From: Novosphingobium sp. 9U
Lineage (GTDB): Bacteria > Pseudomonadota > Alphaproteobacteria > Sphingomonadales > Sphingomonadaceae
Assembly (NCBI RefSeq): GCF_902506425.1
Contig: NZ_LR732469.1
Coordinates: forward strand, 1,181,001-1,245,000
DNA length: 64,000 nucleotides
Direction: 5' to 3'
Below the pieces are notes generated by a model, which was not told the origin of the DNA, did no database searches, and saw only the letters and a program-made list of their open reading frames with translations. Positions 18,743-31,393 of the stretch are shown piece by piece. The number at the start of each line of letters is the position of its first letter. Within the stretch, counting starts at the first letter, position 1. Made by a program: the position numbers and the translations under genes.

Positions 18743-19843
18743 TCAGACGTTGAACTTGAAGTGCATCACGTCGCCGTCATGCACCACGTACTCCTTGCCT
18801 TCCTGGCGCAGCTTGCCGGCGTCTCGTGCCGCAGCCTCGCCGCCGAGCGCGACGAAGTCGTCGTACGCGATAGTCTCGGCGCGGATGAAGCCACGCTGCA
18901 TGTCGGAGTGGATCTCGCCCGCCGCTTCGGGAGCCTTGGCACCCTTGTGCACGGTCCAGGCGCGCGCTTCCTTGGGGCCGACCGTGAAGAAGGTCAGCAG
19001 GTCGAGCAGGCCGTAACCGGCGCGGATGATGCGGGCGAGGCCGGTCTCGTGCAGGCCCATCTCCTCCAGGAACGCCAGGCGCTCCTCGATGTCCATGCCG
19101 GTCAGCTCGGCTTCGATCGCAGCGGAGACGATCACCACGCTGGCGCCTTCGGCCGCCGCCTTCTCGAACACGCGCGCCGAGAAGGCGTTGCCCTCGGCTG
19201 CGGCCTCTTCCTCGACGTTGCAGACGTAGAGCACCGGCTTGGCGGTGATGAGCTGCGCCTGGCGGAACACCCGCGCCTCTTCCTCGTCGGCGGGCTTGGT
19301 CAGGCGGGCGGGCTTGCCCTGTCGCAGCAGTTCGAGTGCCTGGCCGAGCACGGCGGCAATGATCTTGCTTTCCTTGTCGCCCTGCGCCGCCTTCTTCTGG
19401 GCGGCGGGGACGCGCTTCTCCAGGCTTTCGAGGTCGGAGAGCAGCAGCTCGGTCTCGACTGTTTCGGCGTCCGCGATCGGGTCGACCTTGTTCTCGACGT
19501 GCTGGATGTCATCGTTCTCAAAGCAGCGCAGCACGTGGACGACGGCGTCGACCTCGCGGATGTTGCCGAGGAACTGGTTACCCAGGCCTTCTCCCTTCGA
19601 CGCGCCGCGCACCAGGCCGGCGATGTCGACGAACGAGAGCTGCGTCGGCACGACCTTGGCCGAGCTGGCGATCTTGGCCAGCGTATCGAGCCGCGGATCG
19701 GGTACGCCGACTTGGCCGACGTTGGGCTCGATGGTGCAGAACGGATAGTTCGCCGCCTGCGCCGCCTGCGTCTCGGTCAGCGCGTTGAACAGGGTCGACT
19801 TGCCGACATTGGGAAGGCCGACGATGCCGCAACGAAAACCCAT
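18743..19843 (-). CDS. ychF: Redox-regulated ATPase YchF
   Basis: Obg-family P-loop NTPase associated with ribosomes and stress response; 366 aa, the standard length. Walker A/G1 GLPNVGKST, G3 DIAGLVRGA, and the YchF-specific NxxE in VCNVEE in place of NKxD, which favours ATP over GTP. A helical insertion follows, then the C-terminal TGS domain (FFTVGPKEARAW onward) ending with MHFKFNV. The ATG at 19843 has GGAGC upstream; the frame is open 54 more codons through a repeat, which is not coding. Confidence 0.97.
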   Translation of the reverse strand: MGFRCGIVGLPNVGKSTLFNALTETQAAQAANYPFCTIEPNVGQVGVPDPRLDTLAKIASSAKVVPTQLSFVDIAGLVRGASKGEGLGNQFLGNIREVDAVVHVLRCFENDDIQHVENKVDPIADAETVETELLLSDLESLEKRVPAAQKKAAQGDKESKIIAAVLGQALELLRQGKPARLTKPADEEEARVFRQAQLITAKPVLYVCNVEEEAAAEGNAFSARVFEKAAAEGASVVIVSAAIEAELTGMDIEERLAFLEEMGLHETGLARIIRAGYGLLDLLTFFTVGPKEARAWTVHKGAKAPEAAGEIHSDMQRGFIRAETIAYDDFVALGGEAAARDAGKLRQEGKEYVVHDGDVMHFKFNV

Positions 19844-19916
19844 GGTATGCTCCGAATGTGTGTTGTGGCGCGCCATAGCGAGGAACGCGGCGGGTGCCAT
19901 CAATTGATTTCTGCAG

Positions 19917-20053
19917 ATTCTCCCCTTTGAGGGGGGGGACCGCCAGCGTAGCTGGTGGTGGAAGGGTGTAACCCTCTCGTCCGAGCACTCCGCGAGCGGT
20001 GACACCCCTCCGTCAGCCGCTGCGGGCCTGCCGCCTCCCCTTACAGGGGAGGA
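19917..20053. repeat. Intergenic palindromic repeat, family B
   Basis: A ~137-bp element with outer arms CTCCCCTTTGAGG and CCTCCCCTTACAGGGGAGG that can fold back on each other, enclosing secondary small inverted repeats. It occupies most of the gap between pth and ychF. CCCC-rich and GGGG-rich arms of this sort are common intergenic repeats in sphingomonads; no gene is present. Confidence 0.55.
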
Positions 20054-20064
20054 TCAAGCGCTGC

Positions 20065-20634
20065 TCAACCCTGCTGTCGCAGGGCCACATCGTTCATGAA
20101 GCGGGTGCCGTCGCCCTTCGCCAACCACTCCGCCTCGGCGGCAATGGCCCCGAGCATGTCAGCAAGATCGTCCGTCTCGCTCTTCGCATAGTTGCCGAGC
20201 ACATAGCCCGTCACTCGGTCCTTGTGCCCGGGATGCCCGATCCCGAGGCGTACCCGACGAAAGTCGGCACCCAGATGCTGATCGATCGATCGCAAGCCAT
20301 TGTGACCGGCGGTGCCGCCGCCTTGCTTCACCTTCACCTTGAAAGGAGCAAGATCGAGTTCGTCATGAAAGACGGTCAGCGCATCCAAGTCGAGCTTGTA
20401 GAAGCGCATTGCCTCGCCCACCGCGCGGCCGCTCTCGTTCATGAAGGTGGCAGGCTTGAGCAGCAGCACCTTGTTGTTGCCGATGCGGCCTTCCTGCAGC
20501 CAGCCCTGGAACTTCTTCTGCACCGGGCCGAAGCCGTACACTTCGGCGAGGGTGTCGACGGCCATGAAGCCGACGTTGTGCCGGTGCATCGCGTACTGCG
20601 CACCCGGATTGCCGAGGCCGACCCAGAGCTGCAT
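20065..20634 (-). CDS. pth: Peptidyl-tRNA hydrolase
   Basis: Cytoplasmic enzyme that cleaves peptidyl-tRNA released from stalled ribosomes; 189 aa. Motifs: VGLGNPGAQYAMHRHNVGF (with the conserved Asn and catalytic His), FHDELDL (Asp), and GGTAGHNGLRS. ATG 20634 is chosen because AGGGAG lies 6 nt upstream; the in-frame ATG at 20640 abuts that ribosome site. It lies downstream of rplY, a pairing conserved in many alphaproteobacteria, though a strong terminator separates the two here. Confidence 0.97.
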   Translation of the reverse strand: MQLWVGLGNPGAQYAMHRHNVGFMAVDTLAEVYGFGPVQKKFQGWLQEGRIGNNKVLLLKPATFMNESGRAVGEAMRFYKLDLDALTVFHDELDLAPFKVKVKQGGGTAGHNGLRSIDQHLGADFRRVRLGIGHPGHKDRVTGYVLGNYAKSETDDLADMLGAIAAEAEWLAKGDGTRFMNDVALRQQG

Positions 20635-20684
20635 GGCCATCTCCCTATTCGCGGTGCTACGCCCAAGCCCCATGGCTCAGGCAA

Positions 20685-20731
20685 CAAAAAACCTCGCCAC
20701 CGCCGCTGAGAAGCAGAGATAGCGAGGTTTT
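20685..20731 (-). terminator. Intrinsic terminator of rplY
   Basis: On the minus strand, AAAACCTCGC (20731-20722) pairs with GCGAGGTTTT (20696-20687), and the second arm runs into a T6 tract. It lies 27 nt after the rplY stop and before pth. Confidence 0.8.
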
Positions 20732-20757
20732 GCTGTTCGACGGTGAACCGAAGCGGA

Positions 20758-21372
20758 TTACTCCGCGGTCGCTTCCTCTTCCTCGCCGCCCTCGGAGCTC
20801 TTGAGCGCCGAAGGAGCGACGATGGTCGCGATGGTGAGGTCAGCGTCGTGCGAGCCGTCCTGCGCGCCCTGGGGCAGCTTCACCTGGCTGATGTGGATCG
20901 AGTCGCCGACTTCCAGGCCGGTCACGTCGATCGTGATCTCGTCGGGGATGTTGTTGGCGTCGACGATCAGGTCGAGCTCATGCGCCACGACGTTCAGCAC
21001 GCCGCCGCGCTTCAGGCCCGGCGATGCGTCCTCGTTGGCGAACACCACCGGTACCTTCACGTGCACGGTCGCGTTGGCGGCCAGGCGCAGGAAGTCGACG
21101 TGGAGCGGACGGTCGTTGACCGGGTGGAAGGCAACGTCCTTGGGGAGCGTGCGCAGCTTCTGGCCGCCGACTTCGACTTCGACGATCGAGTTCATGAAGT
21201 GGCCGGTGCCCAGCAGGCGGACCAGTTCCTTCGCCTCGACGTGGATCGAGAGGGGCTCTTGCTTGTCGCCGTAGATAACGGCGGGGACGCGGCCATCGCG
21301 ACGCAGTGCACGGGAGGCTCCCTTGCCAACCCCTTCACGCGTCTCGGCCGGCAGGTTCAGCGTATCGCTCAT
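20758..21372 (-). CDS. rplY: 50S ribosomal protein L25, CTC (long) form
   Basis: 5S rRNA-binding ribosomal protein; 204 aa. The N-terminal L25 domain (RREGVG-like opening [26 protein letters not shown]) is followed by the beta-rich TL5/CTC C-terminal domain ([21 protein letters not shown], then [24 protein letters not shown]) and an acidic tail [16 protein letters not shown] 21372 with GAAAGG upstream. It is followed by its own terminator. Confidence 0.96.
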   Translation of the reverse strand: MSDTLNLPAETREGVGKGASRALRRDGRVPAVIYGDKQEPLSIHVEAKELVRLLGTGHFMNSIVEVEVGGQKLRTLPKDVAFHPVNDRPLHVDFLRLAANATVHVKVPVVFANEDASPGLKRGGVLNVVAHELDLIVDANNIPDEITIDVTGLEVGDSIHISQVKLPQGAQDGSHDADLTIATIVAPSALKSSEGGEEEEATAE

Positions 21373-21506
21373 GGGTACGTGCCTTTCGGATGTCTCTTAA
21401 GTACAGGCCGCGACGCTCGTCGCCACGACCTCTCCCGCCACGCCTCCAGGGATGACCATGGCCGGGAAGCGCGCGCCCTTAGCGGCAGACGCGCCCAAAC
21501 GCAAGC

Positions 21507-22367
21507 TTAGTCGAGGCGCGTCACGGTGTAGCCGGCCCGCGTCAGCATGGCGGCGAGCCCGTCGGGGCCGGCCATGTGCGCGGCGCCGACCGCTACGAAA
21601 GGTCGATGTCCGGATCGCACTTCTGCGACGATGCGTGTCGTCCAGCGCCGATTGCGGTCGGTGAAGAGGGCGGCGCGCACCGCGGGATCGGCAAGCAGCC
21701 CGGTACGCGTCTCCGCCTCGATCCGCGTCATGTCGCCCCGGCGCCAAACTTCCACCAAGTCCGCTTCGTCATCGAGCGCACCGGCGTCGGACAGCACGGC
21801 GCTGAGGAGAAAGCGTTGCTGGACTTCGGGCAGTCGATCGAAGATCGAGAGCTGCGCCGTCGCGCCTTCCAGCTCGATCACGCGCTTGTTCGGAGCGGCG
21901 GCAAGCACGGCACGATCGACGCCGTTCCGGCCATCCGATCCGTCCTCGGGCCGAGCGAGCATCAGTGCCACCGTCCAGGTCTCAACATCGCGCAAGTCTG
22001 ACTCGGAGATGCCGCGCGCAGCCAGCATGCTGGCCAGGCTCGCTCGCCGGTCTGCGGGGACACGGGCGGCGACCGGCGGCAGGCCAGGTGTGCGCGACAA
22101 GGCGGTGAAGGCCTGGGCGACGGCAGCATCGTCGGAGATGTTGGCAACTTCGACCATGACCTCATCCGATCGGGCGAGTGCCTGTGCCACTGGCGGCGTG
22201 TTCCATGCGAGCGGGGCAGGGGCGGCGTGGATCGTGCCGAACAGCCACGCCTCCTGTTCACCGTGGCCGGTGACATGCCAGATCGCAGGCTGCGCTGGCT
22301 CTGGCTTGCCGCTGCAGCCGGCGACACTGAGGACGAGGCCGAAAAGCGCAGGCCAGATGCTCGTCAT
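21507..22367 (-). CDS. TraB/GumN family lipoprotein (paralogue 1)
   Basis: 286 aa. A lipoprotein signal peptide (lipobox VAGC, Cys18) then a TraB/GumN domain, recognised by WLFGTIHAAP near the N-terminus and the closing FVAVGAAHMAGPDGLAAML with GYTVTRLD. The two conserved His-containing motifs (GTIH, GAAH) fit the proposed metal-dependent hydrolase/protease fold of the family, whose substrate in bacteria is unknown. It lies directly downstream of a second, more complete paralogue (22478-23410), with a hairpin between the two. Confidence 0.88.
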   Translation of the reverse strand: MTSIWPALFGLVLSVAGCSGKPEPAQPAIWHVTGHGEQEAWLFGTIHAAPAPLAWNTPPVAQALARSDEVMVEVANISDDAAVAQAFTALSRTPGLPPVAARVPADRRASLASMLAARGISESDLRDVETWTVALMLARPEDGSDGRNGVDRAVLAAAPNKRVIELEGATAQLSIFDRLPEVQQRFLLSAVLSDAGALDDEADLVEVWRRGDMTRIEAETRTGLLADPAVRAALFTDRNRRWTTRIVAEVRSGHRPFVAVGAAHMAGPDGLAAMLTRAGYTVTRLD

Positions 22368-22420
22368 ACCTGCGACATTGGAGACCCTGCTTCGAGCAAC
22401 ATGGCGCGCCCATTGAAGAA

Positions 22421-22439
22421 CAAGCGGGGCTCCCGCTTG
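22421..22439 (-). terminator. Hairpin between the two TraB/GumN genes
   Basis: A perfect 8-bp stem, CAAGCGGG (22421-22428) with CCCGCTTG (22432-22439), and a 3-nt loop. On the minus strand it is followed by TTCTTC. It lies 38 nt after the stop of paralogue 2 and likely limits read-through into paralogue 1. Confidence 0.5.
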
Positions 22440-22477
22440 CGCGTGGGCGGAGCGATATGCCTTGGGTCGAGCCGCGC

Positions 22478-23410
22478 TCACCGCACGCGCGTGGTCTTGA
22501 CCCGGTCGGCGGCGAGCTGCGCCTGGACACTGTCCTTGCCGGCGAGGTGCCCCGCTCCGACGGCAACGAACACGGTGCCTGGCTGCTTCAGGCGCTCTTC
22601 GATCCACTTGGCCCAGGCCTTGTTCCGGTCAACCAGCAGGACCTTCATCAGCGCCGCATCGCTCTCGTCCTCGTTCATCAAGCGCGCCAGTTCGTCGGCT
22701 TTGCCTGCCTTCCATGCCTCGACCATGGCCTTGATCTCGTCGCGGACCGTGGGGAAGCTTTCCAGCACTTCGCCCAGGTACTTGACCTGTGTGTCCTGCG
22801 GCAGGCTGTCGAACAGGCCGAGCTGCATCTCGGCCGTCTCCAGACCCAAGTGCTGCTTGCCCGCCGACTTCGCAATCAGCAGCGCCTCCGCGCCGTTCAT
22901 GGTGCCGAAGCCGTCCTTCATCAGCGGCAGAGTCGAGAGCGCAACCGCCGCGTACCACGGATCGTTCGCATCGAAGGCAGACATGGGCAGCTGCAACGAG
23001 GTGAGCGCCGCCTCATACTGCTTGCGCACGTCGGAGGGCAGTTGCTCGCGCAAGTTGCGCGGCGGGTTGGCGAGCGCGATCTGGCCAATCTTGGCCTGGA
23101 CTGCTGGATCGTTCGGCTCGACGATCTCGGTCACCAGAGTGTCGGAGCTTTCCAGCGCCTTGGCGATCGGCCCTGAGTACCACTCGATCCCGGCAGGCAG
23201 GATGTGGATCGTCCCGAACAGCCAGATCGTGGTATCCTTGTCCGAGACCTTCCACAGCGCCGGCTTGGCGACTTGCGCCTTCGTGACCTGCCCCGTCGGG
23301 GCCGGGGTCGGCTTGGCCGTCTGCGCCTCCTTGGCCGACCCGCAAGCCGGCGTCAGAAGCAGCATCAACGGGGCAAGCAGGGCGAGCGGCGAACGGCGCG
23401 GGAAGGTCAT
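22478..23410 (-). CDS. TraB/GumN family lipoprotein (paralogue 2)
   Basis: 310 aa. A signal peptide with lipobox-like TPAC (Cys23) is followed by a Lys/Pro/Thr-rich linker (25-50) and the TraB/GumN domain with WLFGTIHILPAGIEWY, EAWKAGKADELARL, and the C-terminal FVAVGAGHLAGKDSVQAQL. ATG 23410 begins the signal peptide. It is divergent from glyQ across 108 nt. The domain order matches the neighbouring paralogue, pointing to a tandem duplication. Probable envelope-located hydrolase-like protein of unknown substrate. Confidence 0.9.
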   Translation of the reverse strand: MTFPRRSPLALLAPLMLLLTPACGSAKEAQTAKPTPAPTGQVTKAQVAKPALWKVSDKDTTIWLFGTIHILPAGIEWYSGPIAKALESSDTLVTEIVEPNDPAVQAKIGQIALANPPRNLREQLPSDVRKQYEAALTSLQLPMSAFDANDPWYAAVALSTLPLMKDGFGTMNGAEALLIAKSAGKQHLGLETAEMQLGLFDSLPQDTQVKYLGEVLESFPTVRDEIKAMVEAWKAGKADELARLMNEDESDAALMKVLLVDRNKAWAKWIEERLKQPGTVFVAVGAGHLAGKDSVQAQLAADRVKTTRVR

Positions 23411-23518
23411 GCAGGGCCTTATAGGGGGCATTTCCCAAGCGTCGATGAACGATTGCGCGGCGCGGAACGCAGACTGCAATGTTGACCCGTTCCCGACCCT
23501 GCGCCAAAGCGCCGGACC

Positions 23519-24417
<899 letters not shown>

Positions 24418-24421
<4 letters not shown>

Positions 24422-26667
24422 CCGACTTTCTGCTCGAACTCCGCTCCGAGGAAATCCCGGCTCGCATGCAGGCCGGTGCGCGTGCCGACCTGGAAACGCT
24501 GTTCCGCAAGGAACTCGCCGCTGCCGGCGTCGAGCCTGGCGCGATCACCGTCTGGTCGACGCCGCGCCGCCTGGCGCTGATCGCTCGTGACTTGCCCGAA
24601 GCAACGCGGGCCGTGCGCGAGGAGACCAAGGGCCCGGCGCTCGGGGCTCCGACGCAGGCGCTCGAAGGCTTCCTGCGCAAGTCGGGGCTGACTCAGGACC
24701 AGCTCGAAGTGCGCGATCTGAAGGGCAAGGCGACCTACTTCGCCGTGGTCGAGAAGCCCGGCCGCGCGGTGTCGCAAGTGCTGGCGGAGGCGATCCCGGC
24801 GATCGTACGTGCGTTCCCCTGGCCCAAGTCGATGCGCTGGGGCGCAGCCTCGATCAGCACGGAGAGCACGCGCTGGGTGCGCCCGCTCTCCGGCATCGTC
24901 GCCATCTTCGGTGAGGAACTGGTGCCGTGCGAGGCAGGCGGCGTACAGAGCGGCTACGCAACCGTGGGGCACCGCTTCCACCATCCGAGACCGATCACGA
25001 TCGGCGGCGCACACGACTACGCCGACAAGATGCGCGCCTGCCACGTCATCGTCAGCCACGAAGAGCGCCAGGACATCGTCCGCATGGGCGCCGCCGAAGT
25101 GGCGACGCTCGGCGGCCTGACGCTGGTCGAGGACGAGGGCCTGGTAGTCGAGAACGCCGGCTTGACCGAGTGGCCGGTGCCGCTGCTCGGGCGCTTCGAC
25201 GAGGCGTTCCTGGAAGTGCCGCCCGAGGTCATCCAGCTGACCGCGCGCGTGAACCAGAAGTACTTCGTGTGCGAGAATGACGGCAAGCTCGCCAACGCCT
25301 TCGTGTGCACCGCCAACATCGAAGCGAACGACGGCGGCGAGGCGATTGTCGCTGGCAACCGCAAGGTCCTCGCCGCGCGCCTGTCCGACGCGCGCTTCTT
25401 CTGGGACACCGACCGCAAGACCACGCTGGCCGAACAGGCGGAGAAGCTAAAGCGCATCACCTTCCACGAAAAGCTCGGCACCGTCGCCGACAAGGTCGAG
25501 CGTGTCGCCAGGCTGGCTGAGTGGCTGGCGAGCGAAGGCATCGTACCCAACTGCGATCCCGCGCTCGCACGGCAGGCGGCAGAGCTGTGCAAGGCCGACC
25601 TCGTCACCGAAATGGTCGGCGAGTTCCCCGAACTCCAGGGCCTCATGGGCGGCTACTACGCCCGCGCCGAGGGCCTGCCCGACGCCGTCGCCGACGCCAT
25701 CCGCGACCACTACAAGCCCGTTGGGCAGGGCGACGAGGTGCCGACTGCGCCGATCACCGTGGCGGTGTCGCTGGCGGACAAGCTGGATACGCTAGTCTGC
25801 TTCTTTGTAGAGCGGATGCCACCAACTGGCTCGCGCGACCCATTCGCTTTAAGACGTGCCGCCTTGGGTACGCTCCAGTTGATCCAGTCGAATAATCTAC
25901 GCCTTAATCTCTTGGACGCGATCCTTTTTTCCGTTTCGATGAGGTGGGCTGACATGAGCGGTGAGCCATTCTCTCACTTCGCAGAAGATGTCAGATCGAC
26001 GATCTTCAATGATCGGCTCTCGACGCGCGGAGAACTTACAGAGCAGCTAGCGGCACAGGCTGTTTTCGATCTTGTCGACTTCTTCGCCGACCGCCTGAAA
26101 GTCCAGCAGCGTGAAGCCGGCGTCCGCCATGATCTGATCGACGCCGTGTTCGCGCTCGGCGAGGAGGACGATCTCGTGCGCCTGCTCGCCCGCGTCCATG
26201 CACTCCAGGCGTTCGTCGGAACCGAGGACGGCGCCAACTTGCTCGCCGGCTACAAGCGCGCCGCCAACATCCTCAAGAAGGAGGACTGGCACGGCATCGA
26301 AGGCGAGATCGCCCGCACCGGCGAAGAGGACCCGCTCGCCGGCGTCGACGATCCGGATCTCGCGCCCGTCATCGCCGCGAAGATGGCCGAGCGCCACTCG
26401 TTGTCGTACGAGGCCGAGCCGGCCGAGCAGGCGCTGATCGACGCGCTCGCCACCGCCGCACCTCAGGCCGAGCGGGCCGTCGCGGCGGAGGATTTTGCCC
26501 GCGCCATGGCAGCGCTCGCCTCGCTTCGGGCACCGATCGATGCCTTTTTCGAGAGCGTGACCGTCAACGATCCCGACCCGGCAAAGCGCAACTCGCGTTT
26601 GGCCCTGCTTGATCAATTCCGTGCTGCAGTGCACAATGTTGCTGACTTCTCGCGCATCGAGGGGTGA
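24418..26667 (+). CDS. glyS: Glycyl-tRNA synthetase beta subunit (internal mosaic segment)
   Basis: The beta subunit binds tRNA-Gly and completes the alpha2beta2 enzyme; 749 aa. It opens [18 protein letters not shown] and has the family blocks GPAL-type [26 protein letters not shown] and the C-terminal DALR-like anticodon domain. Start set by the ATGA overlap with glyQ. Odd: from about 25795 to 26060 the codon choice turns AT-rich (CTA, TTA, ATA-type and TTT codons) and the protein there departs from the surrounding style ([25 protein letters not shown]), then returns abruptly. The frame stays open, so the product should be full length. Confidence 0.96.
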
Positions 26668-26769
26668 TCATCCGCACGAGTCCGTAAGCGCGATGATCTG
26701 ATACGCGGGAAGACATAAGGCTTGTCCGAGGGCGACAAACCTCGCACGTGAGCAGAAGGGCACCAACCG

Positions 26770-29448
<2,679 letters not shown>

Positions 29449-29451
29449 CGC

Positions 29452-30210
29452 TCAGCCACGCCAGCCCGAAAGGGTGAGAATCTCGAAGCGCTCCACCGTG
29501 CGGCCGTCCACAGCGGCTGCACGGTAGGCCTGCTCCGCTTGAGCCCGCGCGGCCTTGCCGAGGGGCTCGCCCCGGTCGACCAGGACGTTGCTGTGCCCTT
29601 GCGCGCGCAGGTCCGCCACCGCGCGTGAGAAGGAGCGGAACGCCACATCAAGGTGGCGTGAGTCGGCGACCGGGTTCGCGAAGCCCGTTCGCTGCACCAG
29701 CTGAGCACCTGCACGAACGTCTACAAGGGGATGAATGCGCGCCGCTGGCCGCTCGCCATCCGCTGCGAGCATGGCGGAACGCAGAACGGGCAGGCTGCCC
29801 GCGCCGGGAAAGCTGGCGATCATCAGGCCCCCCGTCTTCAGGGCGTTCCGGATGTGTACCAGTGCACCCGGCAGGTCGTTGACCGTGTCGAGTGTGCTCA
29901 GGCTCGCGATGAAGTCGAAATCGCCGACGGGGAAGGGTGCTTCCTCGTCGAACCCGCGGGCGGGCTCCACGCTGATGACATGCGTACCGCGACTCTCGAG
30001 CTGAGCGCCTAGCACGCCGGCAGTGTCGCCGATCAGCAAGGCGCGCTCGGGCTGGTGGCGCAGGAACGCCAGGCGCTCGAGTACGTCCTCGATCATATCG
30101 TCAAGCAGATATCGCGGCGCATCCGGCGCCTCTTGCGCGCGCAGCATGCGCCGGCGAGCAGCGATGCGACGGGCAGGATCGAAGATGCGGGGAGGGGTGG
30201 GGGAAGCCAT
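29452..30210 (-). CDS. SAM-dependent methyltransferase-like protein (BioC/NDUFAF5 type)
   Basis: 252 aa, cytoplasmic. The opening (PRIFDPARRIAARRRMLR) and the order of segments (FLRHQPERALLIGDTAGVLG, then DFDFIASLSTLDTVNDLPGALVHIRNALKTGGLMIASFPG) match class I methyltransferases related to BioC and the mitochondrial NDUFAF5. The SAM-binding glycine motif is degenerate (IGDTAGVLG instead of GxGxG). ATG 30210 is supported by GGAG 6-9 nt upstream; the frame extends further without a better start. Divergent from comF; converges with ppdK. The substrate is unknown. Confidence 0.8.
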   Translation of the reverse strand: MASPTPPRIFDPARRIAARRRMLRAQEAPDAPRYLLDDMIEDVLERLAFLRHQPERALLIGDTAGVLGAQLESRGTHVISVEPARGFDEEAPFPVGDFDFIASLSTLDTVNDLPGALVHIRNALKTGGLMIASFPGAGSLPVLRSAMLAADGERPAARIHPLVDVRAGAQLVQRTGFANPVADSRHLDVAFRSFSRAVADLRAQGHSNVLVDRGEPLGKAARAQAEQAYRAAAVDGRTVERFEILTLSGWRG

Positions 30211-30291
30211 AGCGCTCTCCTGCCGGAGCAGGACCGATGCCGCAATCTTCAAGGCGCTTGCCGATCCTGCCCTGCGGGCTACCGTCCGCTC

Positions 30292-31032
30292 GTGGTCTCC
30301 GCCGTGCTCGAACCTTTGATCGACTTCGTCTTCCCGCCTCGGTGCCCCCTGTGCGGCGCGGGCGTGAGCTCGCAGACGGGTCTCTGCGCCGATTGCTGGA
30401 GCGAGCTGGCGATCCCGGGCGAACCATGCTGCGACCTATGCAGCCGTCCGTTCGGCGAGGATGTGGCGACGGGATCGACCTGCGCGCCATGCCTGGCCGA
30501 TCCGCCTCGCCATGACGGCATCGCCGCCGCCACACTCTACAACGACGCTTCGCGCAAGCTGGTCCTGGCGTTCAAGCACGGCAGCCGCCTGGGGCTGGCC
30601 AAGTTGATGGCGCGGCTGATGGCCGCGCGGCTCGCCAGTGAACCGCGGGGCGACTGGGTGATCGTGCCAGTCCCGCTGCATCGCTGGCGCTTGTGGCGGC
30701 GCGGCTACAACCAGGCGGCCATCCTGGCGCAGGAGCTGGCGCAGATCACCGGTGGCACGGTGTCGATCGACGCATTGGAGCGCCGCAAATCCACGGCCGC
30801 GCTGGGTGGCTTGGGCCGACTTGCACGTCGACGAGAGCTCAGCGGCGCGATTCGGCTCGCCGAGCGGCGCAGGCAGAGTATCCGCGGCAAGAGCGTGCTA
30901 CTCGTCGATGACGTGCTGACCAGCGGGGCGACGAGCGATGTATGCGTGTCCGCCTTGAAGCGCGGCGGTGCATCACGCGTCGTCGTGACTTGCTTCGCCC
31001 GCGTCCTCGACGAAGCATTGGATCTAAGGTGA
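30292..31032 (+). CDS. comF: ComF family protein (phosphoribosyltransferase-like)
   Basis: About 246 aa. The N-terminal double zinc-finger region (CPLCGAG, CADCW, CCDLC, CAPCL) is followed by a type I phosphoribosyltransferase fold with VIVPVPLHRWRLWRRGYNQA and the PRPP-binding LLVDDVLTSGAT. ComF-type proteins take part in DNA uptake/transformation or DNA processing. The start is uncertain: no ATG is near, and GTG 30292 or GTG 30304 both place the zinc fingers at the N-terminus. Followed after 29 nt by a strong hairpin. Confidence 0.88.
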   Translation: MVSAVLEPLIDFVFPPRCPLCGAGVSSQTGLCADCWSELAIPGEPCCDLCSRPFGEDVATGSTCAPCLADPPRHDGIAAATLYNDASRKLVLAFKHGSRLGLAKLMARLMAARLASEPRGDWVIVPVPLHRWRLWRRGYNQAAILAQELAQITGGTVSIDALERRKSTAALGGLGRLARRRELSGAIRLAERRRQSIRGKSVLLVDDVLTSGATSDVCVSALKRGGASRVVVTCFARVLDEALDLR

Positions 31033-31061
31033 CAAGTACAGTCGCCTGAACGACAAAGAAA

Positions 31062-31089
31062 AACGCCCGAGGCGGGCGCCTCGGGCGTT
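31062..31089. terminator. Strong hairpin terminator, best in minus orientation
   Basis: A perfect 12-bp stem (AACGCCCGAGGC / GCCTCGGGCGTT) with a 4-nt GGGC loop. It lies 29 nt after comF. Read on the plus strand only TTCTCG follows; read on the minus strand the stem runs into TTTTTCTTTG, a proper T-tract. It therefore predicts a minus-strand transcript entering from 31.1-31.35 kb, besides possibly ending comF mRNA. Confidence 0.85.
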
Positions 31090-31101
31090 CTCGTGACGAA
31101 A

Positions 31102-31341
31102 CTACTTGGACCCTGCAGAGCAGTTCGGCGACGCCCCTGTTCGTCGCCTGGTCCGATCCCTCATCTTCACCGGCCAACTCGCGTACTCGCGGATGCTGGC
31201 CTCTTCCCTGAACCGTTGGCGCTTGAACGTCAGCACCTGTCCGGTGTGTTTGCAGCCCCCCAGCTGCGAGTTACGTGTTCTCTCAAAGTGAGGTTCTTGA
31301 AAAGGGCGTTTGCAAGCTTGGCCGGATTTTGGTCTAGGCAT
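31102..31341 (-). other. Possible minus-strand small gene or ncRNA ending at the 31062 terminator
   Basis: The 361-nt gap between comF and hisI has no plus-strand gene I can support. On the minus strand an ATG at 31341 opens 79 codons (MPRPKSGQACKRPF...GASPNCSAGSK), highly basic with three Cys, stopping 13 nt before the T-tailed hairpin at 31062-31089. There is no ribosome site before the ATG, so this may instead be a structured RNA: AACTCGC and GCGAGTT around 31174-31270 could close a ~95-nt fold. No known RNA family was recognised. A direct repeat GCGCTATGTTGC / GCTATGTTGC lies just upstream (31352-31375). Confidence 0.3.
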
Positions 31342-31393
31342 GTGGTTATCGTGCAACATAGCGCAACATAGCGCGCAGCAGAGAAACCGAGCG

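Noticed and set aside
17801..19930. Plus-strand open frame of 709 codons opposite DUF1206 and ychF
   Set aside because: It is the complementary strand of two recognised minus-strand genes, with no domain and a composition typical of an antisense shadow.
30055..30291. Long N-terminal extension of comF
   Set aside because: It overlaps the start and ribosome site of the divergent methyltransferase gene and shows no ComF similarity before the zinc fingers.
31090..31393. tmRNA, RNase P RNA or SRP RNA in the comF-hisI gap
   Set aside because: The conserved signatures of these RNAs (tRNA-like end with CCA, the RNase P core, the SRP GGAA loop) are absent; only an unassigned transcript is proposed.
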